A stretch of 64,000 nucleotides of DNA from NCBI GenBank assembly GCA_003526375.1, contig DPDG01000074.1, positions 79,547 through 143,546 on the forward strand. Reading direction: 5' to 3'. The notes beneath the pieces were generated by a model. The model was given only the letters and a program-made list of their open reading frames with translations. It made no database searches and had not been told where the DNA came from. Made by a program: the position numbers and the translations under genes. The DNA is from Lentisphaeria bacterium. GTDB taxonomy: Bacteria; Verrucomicrobiota; Lentisphaeria; Victivallales; UBA1829. This document shows positions 1 to 8,380 of this stretch, in pieces (position 1 is the stretch's first letter; every line of letters starts with the position of its first letter).

Positions 1-1405
1 TTACGGGAGAATAATCCACCAGCCCGTGATGACTGCCCCACCAATACCATTCACTGGCGCGTCCGCCGCTCAAAAGATAGCCCGCGATATGGTGGGCATA
101 AGACGAACTTTCAATATGGCGGATCGCCGCCTGCATGGCTTCCATGGCATCGCGCCGCCATGCCGGACTGCTGAAGGACGGCTGATCACGATCCGTTTTG
201 CCATCCACGGTACAGCCGGCTTCCCTGCGATGAAGCTTCGCCCAGCCACGCGGCATATCCAGTTTGAGCCGCAGCATGATCCGGGCACGGGGGTTTGCCC
301 TGACCGCCGCCTGAATTACGGTATCGATCCTGCTGAAATCATATTTTCCGGGGGCAAGGAACCAGCCGTATATGCCGTTTCTCCATATAGTCATATTCTG
401 CATGAGGAGCCCCTGAAACGGCATCCCCGCAGCGGCAAAATCACGCAGGCTGGCATTCATTTTCTCATCGGAATCGCGCGGAGCGACGGCAACAGTCATG
501 CAGGGCACAATTTCACCGTTATGGCGAATTGCCGGCGCCCCGTTATGCATGACAACTTCAAATTTGGAATTCTTCTCCTGCAACGGCGCCGGAATGTTCC
601 GCTCGAAACGCTCCGTCAAAGCAAGTTTCCGCCTGAAATCCGGGCTGTAACCGGCAAACAGCGCCGCGCGCCTGCGGGGGACCTCCACCCTGCCGTCGGG
701 ATAAACGTTCTTCCCCGCCCGGAAATTCTCCGCAATCTGTTCCTGAGACAGCGCGGTGTCATAAAAGGAAACACTCCCGATGTATCCGTTGAAAAACGCC
801 ATGCTTCCTCCGCCATCCCCCTGACCGCAGCCGATTTGAACGGCACTGTCACTGATGGGAAGACTCCTGGTACGGCTGGTCCCGCAGGCGGCGATTTTTC
901 CGTTGACATAGGTTGTGATCTTTCCCTTGTCGAATGCAGCCGCCACATGATTCCATCGAAACGGCTCCGCCTTCACGCATTCTTTCAGGGGGACAAGTTC
1001 AGTTCCGTATTTTCCTGTCCGCAGCTTGTCGTGGTAACGCAGAATCCCCTCCCAGATTTTCGTATCCGGATTGACAAGGGAGAAATTCGGTACCATATCA
1101 TAAAGCTGAAAGGAAAAATCCACGTTCATTCTTCCCCGGTTCCCCTTGAAAACGATCCCGCGGTATCCATTGTTGCCGATAAATTGAAACGTTCCCGGCA
1201 CCACGCCGCCCGGCGCGACCCATGCTTCCACGGTAAACTGTTCTCCGCTGAATTTTTCCTCAGGAAACCGGAGCCGCGGCAAATCTTCCGGCGGGTCGCC
1301 GGCATGATACGGTTTGCCGTCTGCCGGACGAAATTCAAAAACAGGCTCCAGAGCCGCACTCAGAAAAACAAGGGACGCCAAGACAAATACCGATCCGATT
1401 TTCAT
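1..1405 (-). CDS. Secreted LamG-domain protein with beta-galactosidase-like barrel, cut by window edge
   Basis: The frame opens with ATG at 1405 and runs off the left edge without a stop, so only the first 468 or so residues are present. It starts MKIGSVFVLASLVFLSAA, a Sec signal peptide. Residues about 40-230 read as a concanavalin A/LamG domain: the typical WNHVAAAFDKGKITTYVNGK strand pair and a following GYIGSVSFYD segment are visible. Residues from about 250 look like a TIM-barrel glycosidase of the beta-galactosidase type (HIAGYLLSGGRASEWYWWG near the edge). The exact family cannot be decided from the partial sequence. It follows the pseudopilin gene by 24 nt and is the last visible gene of the leftward LacI operon. 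Its role is inferred to be extracellular glycan hydrolysis. Confidence 0.75.
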   Translation of the reverse strand, partial: MKIGSVFVLASLVFLSAALEPVFEFRPADGKPYHAGDPPEDLPRLRFPEEKFSGEQFTVEAWVAPGGVVPGTFQFIGNNGYRGIVFKGNRGRMNVDFSFQLYDMVPNFSLVNPDTKIWEGILRYHDKLRTGKYGTELVPLKECVKAEPFRWNHVAAAFDKGKITTYVNGKIAACGTSRTRSLPISDSAVQIGCGQGDGGGSMAFFNGYIGSVSFYDTALSQEQIAENFRAGKNVYPDGRVEVPRRRAALFAGYSPDFRRKLALTERFERNIPAPLQEKNSKFEVVMHNGAPAIRHNGEIVPCMTVAVAPRDSDEKMNASLRDFAAAGMPFQGLLMQNMTIWRNGIYGWFLAPGKYDFSRIDTVIQAAVRANPRARIMLRLKLDMPRGWAKLHRREAGCTVDGKTDRDQPSFSSPAWRRDAMEAMQAAIRHIESSSYAHHIAGYLLSGGRASEWYWWGSHHGLVDYSPV

Positions 1406-1429
1406 TCTGTTCACAATCCTTTCTTCTCG

Positions 1430-2707
1430 TTATTTCAAAAATAAACCATAGGAATACCAGTCGGTGTCGCTGATCTTGGAAAGCGAACCGCTGTTGGCAT
1501 CCGCAGCGGAACGCGGGAAACCGTTCCGGGAAATCTCCATGACATCCGCCGCACTTGCATGACCGTCGCAATAGACAATATTGCAGCGTTTGGCTCCGTG
1601 TGCATCCCAGAATCTGCCGTAGTTGTTCCGTATGTCGATACGGTTGTAATTATACGGCATATCCGGCCCGCGCTTTGTATCCGCCAGCATGATCACCACA
1701 GAAGGCGACTTGAGCTTTTTATAAATCAGGACTCCTCTCTGATTGCTGTTCTTCCGGAAAAACAACCAGGGACTAACCCCGTCATGTTCATAGTAAAGCT
1801 GTCTTTTCTCAATCATATATCCCGGATTGATACCGTAACAGAACGTAGTCACTTTACTGGCTTCGGCAGAGGTATAATTGACGGTAAAATCGGCTTTGGA
1901 ACACGAATAGCGTTTCCAGTCTGCCGTTTTGACAAGTCCCATGTCTTTCAGGCGGTGCATCCATTCCGGCGCACCTTTCCAGATGACATTATCATAAACC
2001 GGCAGCCGGGTATCACTGGCATCAAGGTATGCATGAAGAACCAGAAACAACTGCTTCTGATTATTGGTACAGGCGATTTGCGACGCCTTGTTCCGCGCCT
2101 GATTAAGCGCAGGCAGCAGCATTGAGGCTAAAATTGCAATGATCGCAATCACGATGAGGAGCTCGATCAGGGTGAAAATTCGTGTTTTCGCCCTGCGAAG
2201 TAAGAATCTCGAACAGGGAACAGGAAAGGAAGAAGGAACGGGGAAACAATCAAACAATCGAACAGGAAAACATTTGAACAATGGAAGGAAGAAGAAAGAA
2301 GAAAGGCAAAGGGATTGATTCCATCCTCTTTTGGAAACCGTTCCCTGCCTCGAATTACGACAGATTTCGGTATTGGAAACAAAATCATGGCGGGGGACTC
2401 GCTCCGCGAAGTCCTGAAAAACATTTTCATCATGACATAATTCCGAATTCAGGTTCAGACTTATTCTTTGCGTCACGCGCTTCTCGTGCTCGCAGGACAA
2501 TTCCCCCGCCCTGTCATTGTCTTTCATTGACAGGGTAGAATCCTGATTTGCGGCGCAAGACGGTCTCCGGCAAAAGACGCTGTCAATCAGCGTCCTGCCC
2601 TGCCTCTGCCGGAACGGAACACGCATTTCACAATTTTTCAACATAAAAAATTCGATCAAGGTGAATTCATTTCCTTTGAAACAACCCATATTGCGGATTT
2701 TTACCAT
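1430..2707 (-). CDS. Pseudopilin-like protein interrupted by an in-frame cassette (copy A)
   Basis: The start at 2707 is fixed by AAGGAGG 5 nt upstream. The protein begins MVKIRNMGCFKGNE and reaches a first FTLIE motif at residues 15-19, but no hydrophobic helix follows. Instead there are about 158 foreign residues rich in Arg, Cys and Phe, then a second FTLIE (residues 178-182) that continues into the normal helix LLIVIAIIAILASMLLPAL. The rest (to residue 425) is a usual Lentisphaerota pseudopilin body ending with the NIVYCDGHA motif. Prepilin peptidase normally cuts just before the F of this motif, so two candidate sites exist. The frame stays open through the whole insert. It sits between a hydrolase gene (25 nt) and a secreted LamG gene (24 nt). 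A role in type II-like secretion or surface fibres is inference. Confidence 0.85.
   Translation of the reverse strand: MVKIRNMGCFKGNEFTLIEFFMLKNCEMRVPFRQRQGRTLIDSVFCRRPSCAANQDSTLSMKDNDRAGELSCEHEKRVTQRISLNLNSELCHDENVFQDFAERVPRHDFVSNTEICRNSRQGTVSKRGWNQSLCLSSFFFLPLFKCFPVRLFDCFPVPSSFPVPCSRFLLRRAKTRIFTLIELLIVIAIIAILASMLLPALNQARNKASQIACTNNQKQLFLVLHAYLDASDTRLPVYDNVIWKGAPEWMHRLKDMGLVKTADWKRYSCSKADFTVNYTSAEASKVTTFCYGINPGYMIEKRQLYYEHDGVSPWLFFRKNSNQRGVLIYKKLKSPSVVIMLADTKRGPDMPYNYNRIDIRNNYGRFWDAHGAKRCNIVYCDGHASAADVMEISRNGFPRSAADANSGSLSKISDTDWYSYGLFLK
2154..2665 (-). repeat. Cassette A with FTLIE-coding direct repeats
   Basis: Read on the minus strand, a repeat TTCACCTTGATCGAA (2665-2651) recurs as TTCACCCTGATCGAG (2176-2162), exactly 489 nt (163 codons) later. 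The DNA between is open in frame. It contains a perfect 7-bp hairpin (2576-2594), a CCCTGTCA/TGACAGGG hairpin (2509-2535), a member of the small GC-rich palindrome family (2395-2414), an AAACAATC tandem pair (about 2244-2259), and a 26-nt block (2191-2216) identical to cassette B. A 13-nt block near the other end (2592-2604) is also identical to cassette B. Confidence 0.8.
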
Positions 2708-2732
2708 ATCGTCCTCCTTAATTCATTGTTTA

Positions 2733-3740
2733 TCAGTTGACCGGAAACAGCTCCAGCATACTTTTCCATGCTATATCCGCATAAAACCGGTGCCGGCCTT
2801 CCCCGACAACCATACGGCAGTTGTCAGGGACACCGAATGCGGCATAGATCTTTTTCAGACGGGTGAACTGACGTTCGGCCTCCGCAAGCGGGAATATCGG
2901 ATCAAAACGCCCGTTGACCATCACCACCGGACGCGGAGCGATCAGACCGGCAACGTCCGCGCTTTCCCCGAAACGCAAGAGATTCGGAATATAATTGCAG
3001 GCGCAGTGCGGCATGGCGCCGATGCTGCCGCGAAAACTCGAAAAGGCGATTGCCGGCATGGCGTGGGTAATCTGCGGCAGCAGCGCAGCGGCAAACAGAG
3101 CCGCCGTTCCGCCGCCCGAACCGCCCATGACGCCGAGACGGGTCCGGTCAATGTCATCGCGGACAGCCAGCCAGCGGAGAAGCTGCAATATATCAAAGAC
3201 CCGTTCCCCGATTGTCGTCCTGCCGATCAGGAGATTCTGCAACGACGCATAAAGGCAGCCGGGACTGCGGTCCGCATGACCGCTGCGCTCTCCGAGAAAA
3301 CGCTGTTCCAATACGATGGCGGCAATCCCACGCCGCAAACATCCCAGAGCAAAATCCCGGTCGTTCTCCATCGGCAGCGGCGTTGCTTCATCCTCCCACT
3401 TCACCCCCAGCGACCAATGCATACCTGTTCCGTGTCCATGAAGACAGATGAACGTGGGATACGGTTTTTTACATCCATGCGGCAGGCAGAGATAGGCGAA
3501 TGCCTGCTCGCCGGGTTCAGGAAAAAAACTGATCTTGCTGATGCGTCCGAGCCCCACATCGCGTTCCCACAATATTTCCGGCGGTGCGGCATCATGCACC
3601 ATTGCCTCCATCCGGTCCAGCCCCGTTATCTCCTTCAGTTTTTTCCGAGCGGCTTTCTGCCAGTCATGAAGATCGGAAAAACGCTCAAAGGCGAACTCTC
3701 CGATCTCCTCGCTGATGTTTTTTACGCTGTTCTCTTTCAT
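2733..3740 (-). CDS. Alpha/beta hydrolase (dienelactone-hydrolase-like, Abhydrolase_7 type)
   Basis: A 335-residue protein with no signal peptide, so probably cytosolic. The alpha/beta hydrolase landmarks are in order: oxyanion motif LHGHGTG (100-106), nucleophile elbow GGSGGG with Ser208, acid VNGRFDP (Asp280) and GEGRHRFY with His317. Family members cleave esters or act as peptidase-like hydrolases; the substrate is unknown. It lies 49 nt after the LacI gene and 25 nt before the pseudopilin, so it is read as part of that operon. In a sugar-controlled operon an acetyl or other acyl esterase acting on imported oligosaccharides would fit, but this is inference. Confidence 0.8.
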   Translation of the reverse strand: MKENSVKNISEEIGEFAFERFSDLHDWQKAARKKLKEITGLDRMEAMVHDAAPPEILWERDVGLGRISKISFFPEPGEQAFAYLCLPHGCKKPYPTFICLHGHGTGMHWSLGVKWEDEATPLPMENDRDFALGCLRRGIAAIVLEQRFLGERSGHADRSPGCLYASLQNLLIGRTTIGERVFDILQLLRWLAVRDDIDRTRLGVMGGSGGGTAALFAAALLPQITHAMPAIAFSSFRGSIGAMPHCACNYIPNLLRFGESADVAGLIAPRPVVMVNGRFDPIFPLAEAERQFTRLKKIYAAFGVPDNCRMVVGEGRHRFYADIAWKSMLELFPVN

Positions 3741-3789
3741 CGACGCTTCTTTCTTTCGGCTGCTGATTCATCTCTCATAAAATCCGGAA

Positions 3790-4815
3790 TCATGTTCTTC
3801 CGCCGCCTGATTCAAACGGCATCGTTGTGCCCCGTTCAATCAGGATGGTATCGACTTCGACTGTCTCAGGCGGGGTCTCCGGCGCATTGATCCGTTTCAG
3901 AAGCAGATCGAAGGCAGCCTTTCCGAATTCCGTCAGATTCGGGTCAATCGTACTGATTTCAGGCTCACTGCAGACCGTAAAGGCGGAATTGTCCTGCCCG
4001 ACGACGGAAAGCTGCTGCGGAATCCGTATGCCCGCAATACGCGCCTGCTCGCAAAGAAGCAACGCCCAGAGATCGTTCTGCACAATGACGGAATCAATCT
4101 TCTGCGGCAGGAAAACACATTTCAGCAGCTTTTGAATCTTACTCTTGGACGGCAGGGAATAATTCTCATCCTGACATGCAACCGTAAAGACAGGCGCCGC
4201 TTTCCCGAAACAGGCTTGAAAAGCATGACGCCGTGCAGGAATGGAGTCATATGTCTCCATATCACTGATCAGCAAAGCGGTGCGAAGGCGTTTTTCCCTG
4301 GCGAAAAGACGGGCGGCGGCCTCATAGGCGGTGTCAATACGGTAAACCAGTGATGTCATTCCGGAAAGAGGCTCCGCACCGAACACGACGACTTTAGGAT
4401 TATTACGCAACTCCTCATGAAAAACATTTCTGTGGCAAAGTATGCCGTCCACCCGATGCTGAAGCAGCATATGACAGTTCTTCAGGAATCTCTCCGGATT
4501 GTTGTGGGCTCCGGTGATCAGCAGATTATAATTCATTGCCGCGCAGTATTTTTCAAAGGCATCCAACTGACGGAATCTGATCTCCATATCCCCGCTGTCC
4601 AGCATGACGCCGATCAATCCCGAAGCCTTTCCGCGGAGCACACGCGCCATGATATTCGGAGTATAACCGAGACGGTCTGCAATTTCAAGAATCCTTGCAC
4701 GCAGAGAACCGGAAACCCGGATCGTCCCCTTTTTTCCATACCTTTCATTCAGCACCGTGGAAACAACCGGAACCGTTACATTCGCCTCACGTGCAATATC
4801 AATAAGCCTGACCAT
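3790..4815 (-). CDS. LacI-family transcriptional regulator
   Basis: Start chosen at 4815 (MVRLIDIAREANVTVPVVST) because this is where LacI-type helix-turn-helix domains begin; a longer frame upstream would run through the promoter. Residues 1-60 are the DNA-binding domain with the hinge RLGYTPNIMARVLRG. Residues about 65-335 are the periplasmic-binding-protein-like sensor, including the usual SVVGQDNSAFT and IDPNLTEFGKAA segments. Family members respond to a sugar or sugar phosphate. It is the first gene of the leftward operon (hydrolase, pseudopilin, LamG protein). An inverted repeat over its own promoter suggests autoregulation. Confidence 0.93.
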   Translation of the reverse strand: MVRLIDIAREANVTVPVVSTVLNERYGKKGTIRVSGSLRARILEIADRLGYTPNIMARVLRGKASGLIGVMLDSGDMEIRFRQLDAFEKYCAAMNYNLLITGAHNNPERFLKNCHMLLQHRVDGILCHRNVFHEELRNNPKVVVFGAEPLSGMTSLVYRIDTAYEAAARLFAREKRLRTALLISDMETYDSIPARRHAFQACFGKAAPVFTVACQDENYSLPSKSKIQKLLKCVFLPQKIDSVIVQNDLWALLLCEQARIAGIRIPQQLSVVGQDNSAFTVCSEPEISTIDPNLTEFGKAAFDLLLKRINAPETPPETVEVDTILIERGTTMPFESGGGRT

Positions 4816-4830
4816 GACCGTCCTGTTCTG

Positions 4831-4854
4831 ATTAATGGTTTTATCATCATTAAT
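4831..4854. promoter_or_regulatory. Inverted repeat, candidate LacI operator
   Basis: Perfect arms ATTAATG and CATTAAT are separated by 10 nt. The element lies between the minus-strand -10 box (4853-4858) and the LacI start codon, so a bound protein would block transcription. The assignment to the adjacent LacI regulator is inference. Confidence 0.55.
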
Positions 4855-4880
4855 TATAATGATTTCCCATAAAATGTCAA
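4853..4880 (-). promoter_or_regulatory. Sigma70-type promoter of the leftward LacI operon
   Basis: On the minus strand TTGACA (4880-4875) is followed by a 16-nt spacer and TATAAT (4858-4853). Both boxes match the consensus exactly and lie about 40 nt upstream of the LacI start. Confidence 0.8.
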
Positions 4881-4943
4881 TACCCGAAATCAATAAAATC
4901 GGAAAATTCTTCAAAAAAAAACATAATTTTCCGGCATTGCCTA

Positions 4944-4972
4944 TTGACAAAATACATGATTTCGATTATAAT
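4944..4972 (+). promoter_or_regulatory. Sigma70-type promoter of the rightward GntR operon
   Basis: TTGACA (4944-4949), a 17-nt spacer and TATAAT (4967-4972): a full consensus promoter 65 nt upstream of the GntR start. Confidence 0.82.
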
Positions 4973-4981
4973 GTAAAAAGG

Positions 4982-5010
4982 AACTGGATTAATCCAGTAA
5001 TAAACCAGTT
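4982..5010. promoter_or_regulatory. Palindrome cluster, candidate GntR operator
   Basis: Just downstream of the -10 box there is a perfect 14-bp palindrome CTGGATTAATCCAG (4984-4997). It is nested in a wider repeat whose outer arms are AACTGG (4982-4987) and CCAGTT (5005-5010). The position over the transcription start is that expected of a repressor site; binding by the adjacent GntR-type protein is inference. Confidence 0.6.
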
Positions 5011-5040
5011 ATGAAAAAACAGACGGAATCACAGAAATGA
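5011..5040 (+). CDS. Possible 9-codon leader peptide overlapping the regulator start
   Basis: ATG AAA AAA CAG ACG GAA TCA CAG AAA TGA ends in an ATGA overlap with the start codon of the GntR-type gene. The regulator has only a weak ribosome-binding sequence, so translational coupling from this mini-frame is possible. There is no clear Shine-Dalgarno sequence before 5011 either, so it could be chance. Confidence 0.25.
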   Translation: MKKQTESQK

Positions 5041-6185
5041 CAAGCTCATTCCAAGAGTTGCAGACCCTTCCGGAACGCATATTCCAAAAAGTAGTGGATG
5101 ACATCAACGCCGGTAAATTCCAGCCGGGAACACGGCTGCCGGGCGACAGGCAGCTTGCCGCGCTGTACGGCGCCGGACGCAGCTCCATGATCTCCGCACT
5201 GCGGTTGCTGCAGCAGAAAGGGTATATAGAACGCCTGCCGATGCGCGGAACATTTGTCTGCAAGGATGTGCGCAAAGTCACCACGGAAGTCAAACTTTTC
5301 TGTCCCTTTCCCGAACGGGTCATGCTGCCGGAAAACGTCGGGTATCCTTCCTTCATTGTCGATACGGAGATCATGCAGGGAGTTTCATCCGACGGTGCGG
5401 AAAAAAATTTCAGTGTCATCTTCCGCCACTTTGAAGACAGCGCCGATCCCCTGATTCTGCGGCGTCAGACGGAGTTCATTCAGGCAAACTGCCGGGGAGT
5501 CATTTTTATCGGCCACCAGTTCGGACACCTGAAAGAGCTGATATTCCAACAGGAGATTCCCTCCATCGTCATTGCGCCGCAGTTTTTCTGGAATCGCGAC
5601 CGTCTGCCGAGCATCAGCTATGACCAGGAGAAAGCATTGAAGCACTATGCGGCTTACCTTGCGGCACAGGGGTGCCGCACACTCGGGCTGCTCTCCATGT
5701 CCCCGCCGCAGGAGGCGGACCGCCTTGATCTGGAACTGCGCCTGACAATTTTCCGGAAAGCATTGGCACTTCACCGCATCAAGGTCCGGGAATATCCGGC
5801 AATGACCTATTCCGCAGAGCCCTCAAACGTTGTTTATGAAGAACTCAGCCGTTTTCTGGAGGAGTGCAAAACACTGCCGGACACTCTTTGCGGAACCCAT
5901 TTCCCAACGGTTTCTGTACTTCAGCGTCTGCTGTGCGAACGGCGCAGCCCATGCAGGCTGTCGGCTTTCACCGGAGGCGGGATATTCTCCCTGCTTTACC
6001 CGCGCATACCGTATCTCCGCATTCCTTTCTTCGAAATGGGGAGAGTTGCCAGCAATACGCTTGTCAATGCAATCCGCAGTTCGAGTCCGGTAACCGGACA
6101 CATAGTCCAGCCGCATATCTGGACGGAGGAAGAAAAAATACAAACGGGGGATTCCTCATGCATCTCGAACCATTCATCCCTGTGA
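5037..6185 (+). CDS. GntR-type regulator with LacI-like sensor domain
   Basis: Residues about 10-75 form a GntR winged helix (PGTRLPGDRQLAALYGAGRSSMISALRLLQQKGYI, then the wing RLPMRGTFV). Residues about 85-370 resemble the periplasmic-binding-like sugar sensor of LacI proteins, as in AraR-type regulators; this domain pairing is known. The protein heads an operon with a cytosolic glycosidase-like gene whose start overlaps its last 28 nt, then a pseudopilin and a large secreted protein. Ligand unknown, presumably a sugar released by the downstream enzymes. Confidence 0.88.
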   Translation: MTSSFQELQTLPERIFQKVVDDINAGKFQPGTRLPGDRQLAALYGAGRSSMISALRLLQQKGYIERLPMRGTFVCKDVRKVTTEVKLFCPFPERVMLPENVGYPSFIVDTEIMQGVSSDGAEKNFSVIFRHFEDSADPLILRRQTEFIQANCRGVIFIGHQFGHLKELIFQQEIPSIVIAPQFFWNRDRLPSISYDQEKALKHYAAYLAAQGCRTLGLLSMSPPQEADRLDLELRLTIFRKALALHRIKVREYPAMTYSAEPSNVVYEELSRFLEECKTLPDTLCGTHFPTVSVLQRLLCERRSPCRLSAFTGGGIFSLLYPRIPYLRIPFFEMGRVASNTLVNAIRSSSPVTGHIVQPHIWTEEEKIQTGDSSCISNHSSL

Positions 6186-8380
6186 ACCAGCCGGATCTGA
6201 CCCGGCTCCGCGAAAGTCTCTCAAGACCTCTTCACGCAGAGTCGCTCCGTGATCCGTCTTCCACTTTTTCCGGTTCCGGACTGGATCTGGCATGCGGAAT
6301 CATTCTGCTGACGGAAGGCTGGACGAACAGCCGGGAACTGGATATCCTGCTGGAAGATTTTCACGACTTTCTTTCGGTATCAATGGAGATTCCTGACGGG
6401 AAAGTCAGGATTCTATGCAGAAAAACCCGGCTTCCGGAGCTGCCTGGGAACGCCGTTGAGAAATGCCGGATCACCGTGACTGCGCAAATGTGCCTGATCG
6501 AAACGGAAGATGCTGCCGGACTCCGCAGGGCTTTCATTCATCTGGAAGAAAATATGACGGCACACCGTTATCCGGAACTGGCGTTCGGGACAACAGAAGA
6601 TTATACCTTTGAAAAAATGAGAATCTCAAGGTCTCCGCTGGCAACTTACCGCTTCGGAGGAGGCTGGGAGCTCAATCATGAGGAAAATTTCTATCCGGAT
6701 GCCTATTTGAACGCTCTGGCGCACTGCCATGTCAACGGCATCTGGGTTGCCGGGCTCTTCCGGGAAATGATACCGTCGGCGGTTCTGCCTGAACTATGCA
6801 CAGATGTTGAGCCGCAGGCGCTGGCACGCCTGAACTGTTTGACGGAACGGGCGGCAAAGTACGGTATCGGAGTCTATCTGTTCTGTATGGAACCGCGCGC
6901 CGTCAAACCGGACCACCCGTTGTTCCGCAAGCACCCTGAACTGCGCGGCACCGTCTGCGGGGAAGGAGAATCCGGTGTGGCGACTCTTTGCTTTGAGCAG
7001 AAAACGGTACAGGATTATCTGCGTGAAATGCTGGTCAAGCTTTGGCAGGCTGTCCCGCGGCTTGCGGGAATCATCCAGATTTTCGCAGGCGAACGTGCCA
7101 CAAGCTGCCGTTCCATAGATTCTTATATCGGCAGCGGGGAACTCTGCCCACGGTGCAGATCAATGTCTCAGGCAGACGCTTTGAGCAGAATCATCCGTTT
7201 TCAATCGGAAATCATCCGGGAAACGGCTCCACATGCACGCTATCTCATATGGAGCTACGGACTGCCGGAAAGCGCGACAAAAATCAAAGAACAGATTTAT
7301 CACAATCTTGGACCGGAGATAGTCTGGCTTGAAAATTACGAGCACCATCTGAAAAAGAAAATCTTCGGGCATGACATCATCAACGAAGAGTATTCACTGT
7401 CGCTTTCCGGACCGTCTCCAAGCTTCTCCGCAATGTGGAAGCTCCACACTCACGACCATCCGGAAATCTGGCCGAAACTTCAGCTCGGCACAACTTATGA
7501 GTTCGGCAATCTGCCGTATCTTCCGGTTCCGGCTGCGGCATACCGCAAAAACCGCAAAAAATATGGCGGAGTTTTTCTTTCCTGGATCATCGGCGGCACC
7601 CCCGGGCTTATGCTGAAAGCATTCGGCATGGCAACGGGAGCAAAGCAAGAAACAGAAGAAGAGTTTCTCCTCCGCCTGGCTTCCTTTTATTATGGAACGG
7701 CATTCGCGGGAACCGCACTCAAGGCATGGAAAATTTTCAGTGAGGCACTGGAGCTTTACCCATGTGACAAGAATATCTTCTATTACGGTCCCCTGCCCCG
7801 TTCACCGGGATATCTCCTGTATCTTGACGGCGAGTTCAAACTGCCGCGCTTCAATTACAACTGGGGCATCGACCGGCAACGCCGGCTCCAGGCATATTAT
7901 ACAACGGCGGATGGCTGGTCAGGCGCTTTCACCGGGGAAGAACTCGGCATACTCTTCCGCCGGATCGCAGCACACTGGAAGAAAGGATTCGAACTGCTGA
8001 AACCTCTTCCGGGGAATCGCGATACGCGCGAACAGGCAGCTGTCGCCGAAGCGGTTATGATCATTACGCAATCAACGGCAAATGTTTATGATTTCTACCG
8101 TTTGCGTGGTCAGAGGCAAACTTCTGCGGATCTGCGGCGGCTCATGGAAATCGTCCGCGCCGAACAGGATTGCGCCTCCAGGATGCTGGAACTGGTGAAA
8201 GAACATCCCGGCATCGGGTTCCAGGCTGAATTACAGTATTACAATCTTTCGCCCGCGCTTCTGCATTCCAAAATCAACAATACAGAAGAGGTTCTCAATA
8301 TATTGAAACGGCTCATTAATGAAACAGGAGGCTCTCATGAAACAGAGTTGTGCAATCCGGTCCCTGCGGACATCCGGTAG
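6158..8380 (+). CDS. Cytosolic glycosidase-like protein (GH20/GH67-like architecture)
   Basis: The start at 6158 (MHLEPFIPVNQ) follows a GGGGG ribosome-binding stretch; 740 residues. There is no signal peptide. An alpha/beta N-terminal domain (about 40-165) like the non-catalytic domain of GH20/GH67/GH84 enzymes precedes a TIM-barrel-like region (about 175-480, with FGGGWELNHEENFYPDAYLNALAHCHVNGIWVAG and IIQIFAGERA) and a helical C-terminus. The overall plan is the same as the protein at 24341-26482, so the two look like distant paralogues. The catalytic residues cannot be named with confidence. It overlaps the regulator upstream and the pseudopilin downstream, which shows tight co-translation. 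Confidence 0.7.
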   Translation: MHLEPFIPVNQPDLTRLRESLSRPLHAESLRDPSSTFSGSGLDLACGIILLTEGWTNSRELDILLEDFHDFLSVSMEIPDGKVRILCRKTRLPELPGNAVEKCRITVTAQMCLIETEDAAGLRRAFIHLEENMTAHRYPELAFGTTEDYTFEKMRISRSPLATYRFGGGWELNHEENFYPDAYLNALAHCHVNGIWVAGLFREMIPSAVLPELCTDVEPQALARLNCLTERAAKYGIGVYLFCMEPRAVKPDHPLFRKHPELRGTVCGEGESGVATLCFEQKTVQDYLREMLVKLWQAVPRLAGIIQIFAGERATSCRSIDSYIGSGELCPRCRSMSQADALSRIIRFQSEIIRETAPHARYLIWSYGLPESATKIKEQIYHNLGPEIVWLENYEHHLKKKIFGHDIINEEYSLSLSGPSPSFSAMWKLHTHDHPEIWPKLQLGTTYEFGNLPYLPVPAAAYRKNRKKYGGVFLSWIIGGTPGLMLKAFGMATGAKQETEEEFLLRLASFYYGTAFAGTALKAWKIFSEALELYPCDKNIFYYGPLPRSPGYLLYLDGEFKLPRFNYNWGIDRQRRLQAYYTTADGWSGAFTGEELGILFRRIAAHWKKGFELLKPLPGNRDTREQAAVAEAVMIITQSTANVYDFYRLRGQRQTSADLRRLMEIVRAEQDCASRMLELVKEHPGIGFQAELQYYNLSPALLHSKINNTEEVLNILKRLINETGGSHETELCNPVPADIR

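Noticed and set aside
26..1444. Long plus-strand open frame at the left edge
   Set aside because: The minus strand here has a signal peptide and LamG pattern; the plus frame has no ribosome site and no recognisable domain. It is an antisense shadow.
2154..2665. Cassette A as a group II intron, intein or ordinary insertion sequence
   Set aside because: No reverse transcriptase, homing nuclease, intein splice residues or transposase frame is present; the insert is too short for such elements.
1430..2707. Pseudopilin A as a pseudogene
   Set aside because: There is no frameshift or stop, the ribosome site is strong, and the second cassette-bearing gene shows the same in-frame design. It cannot be fully excluded.
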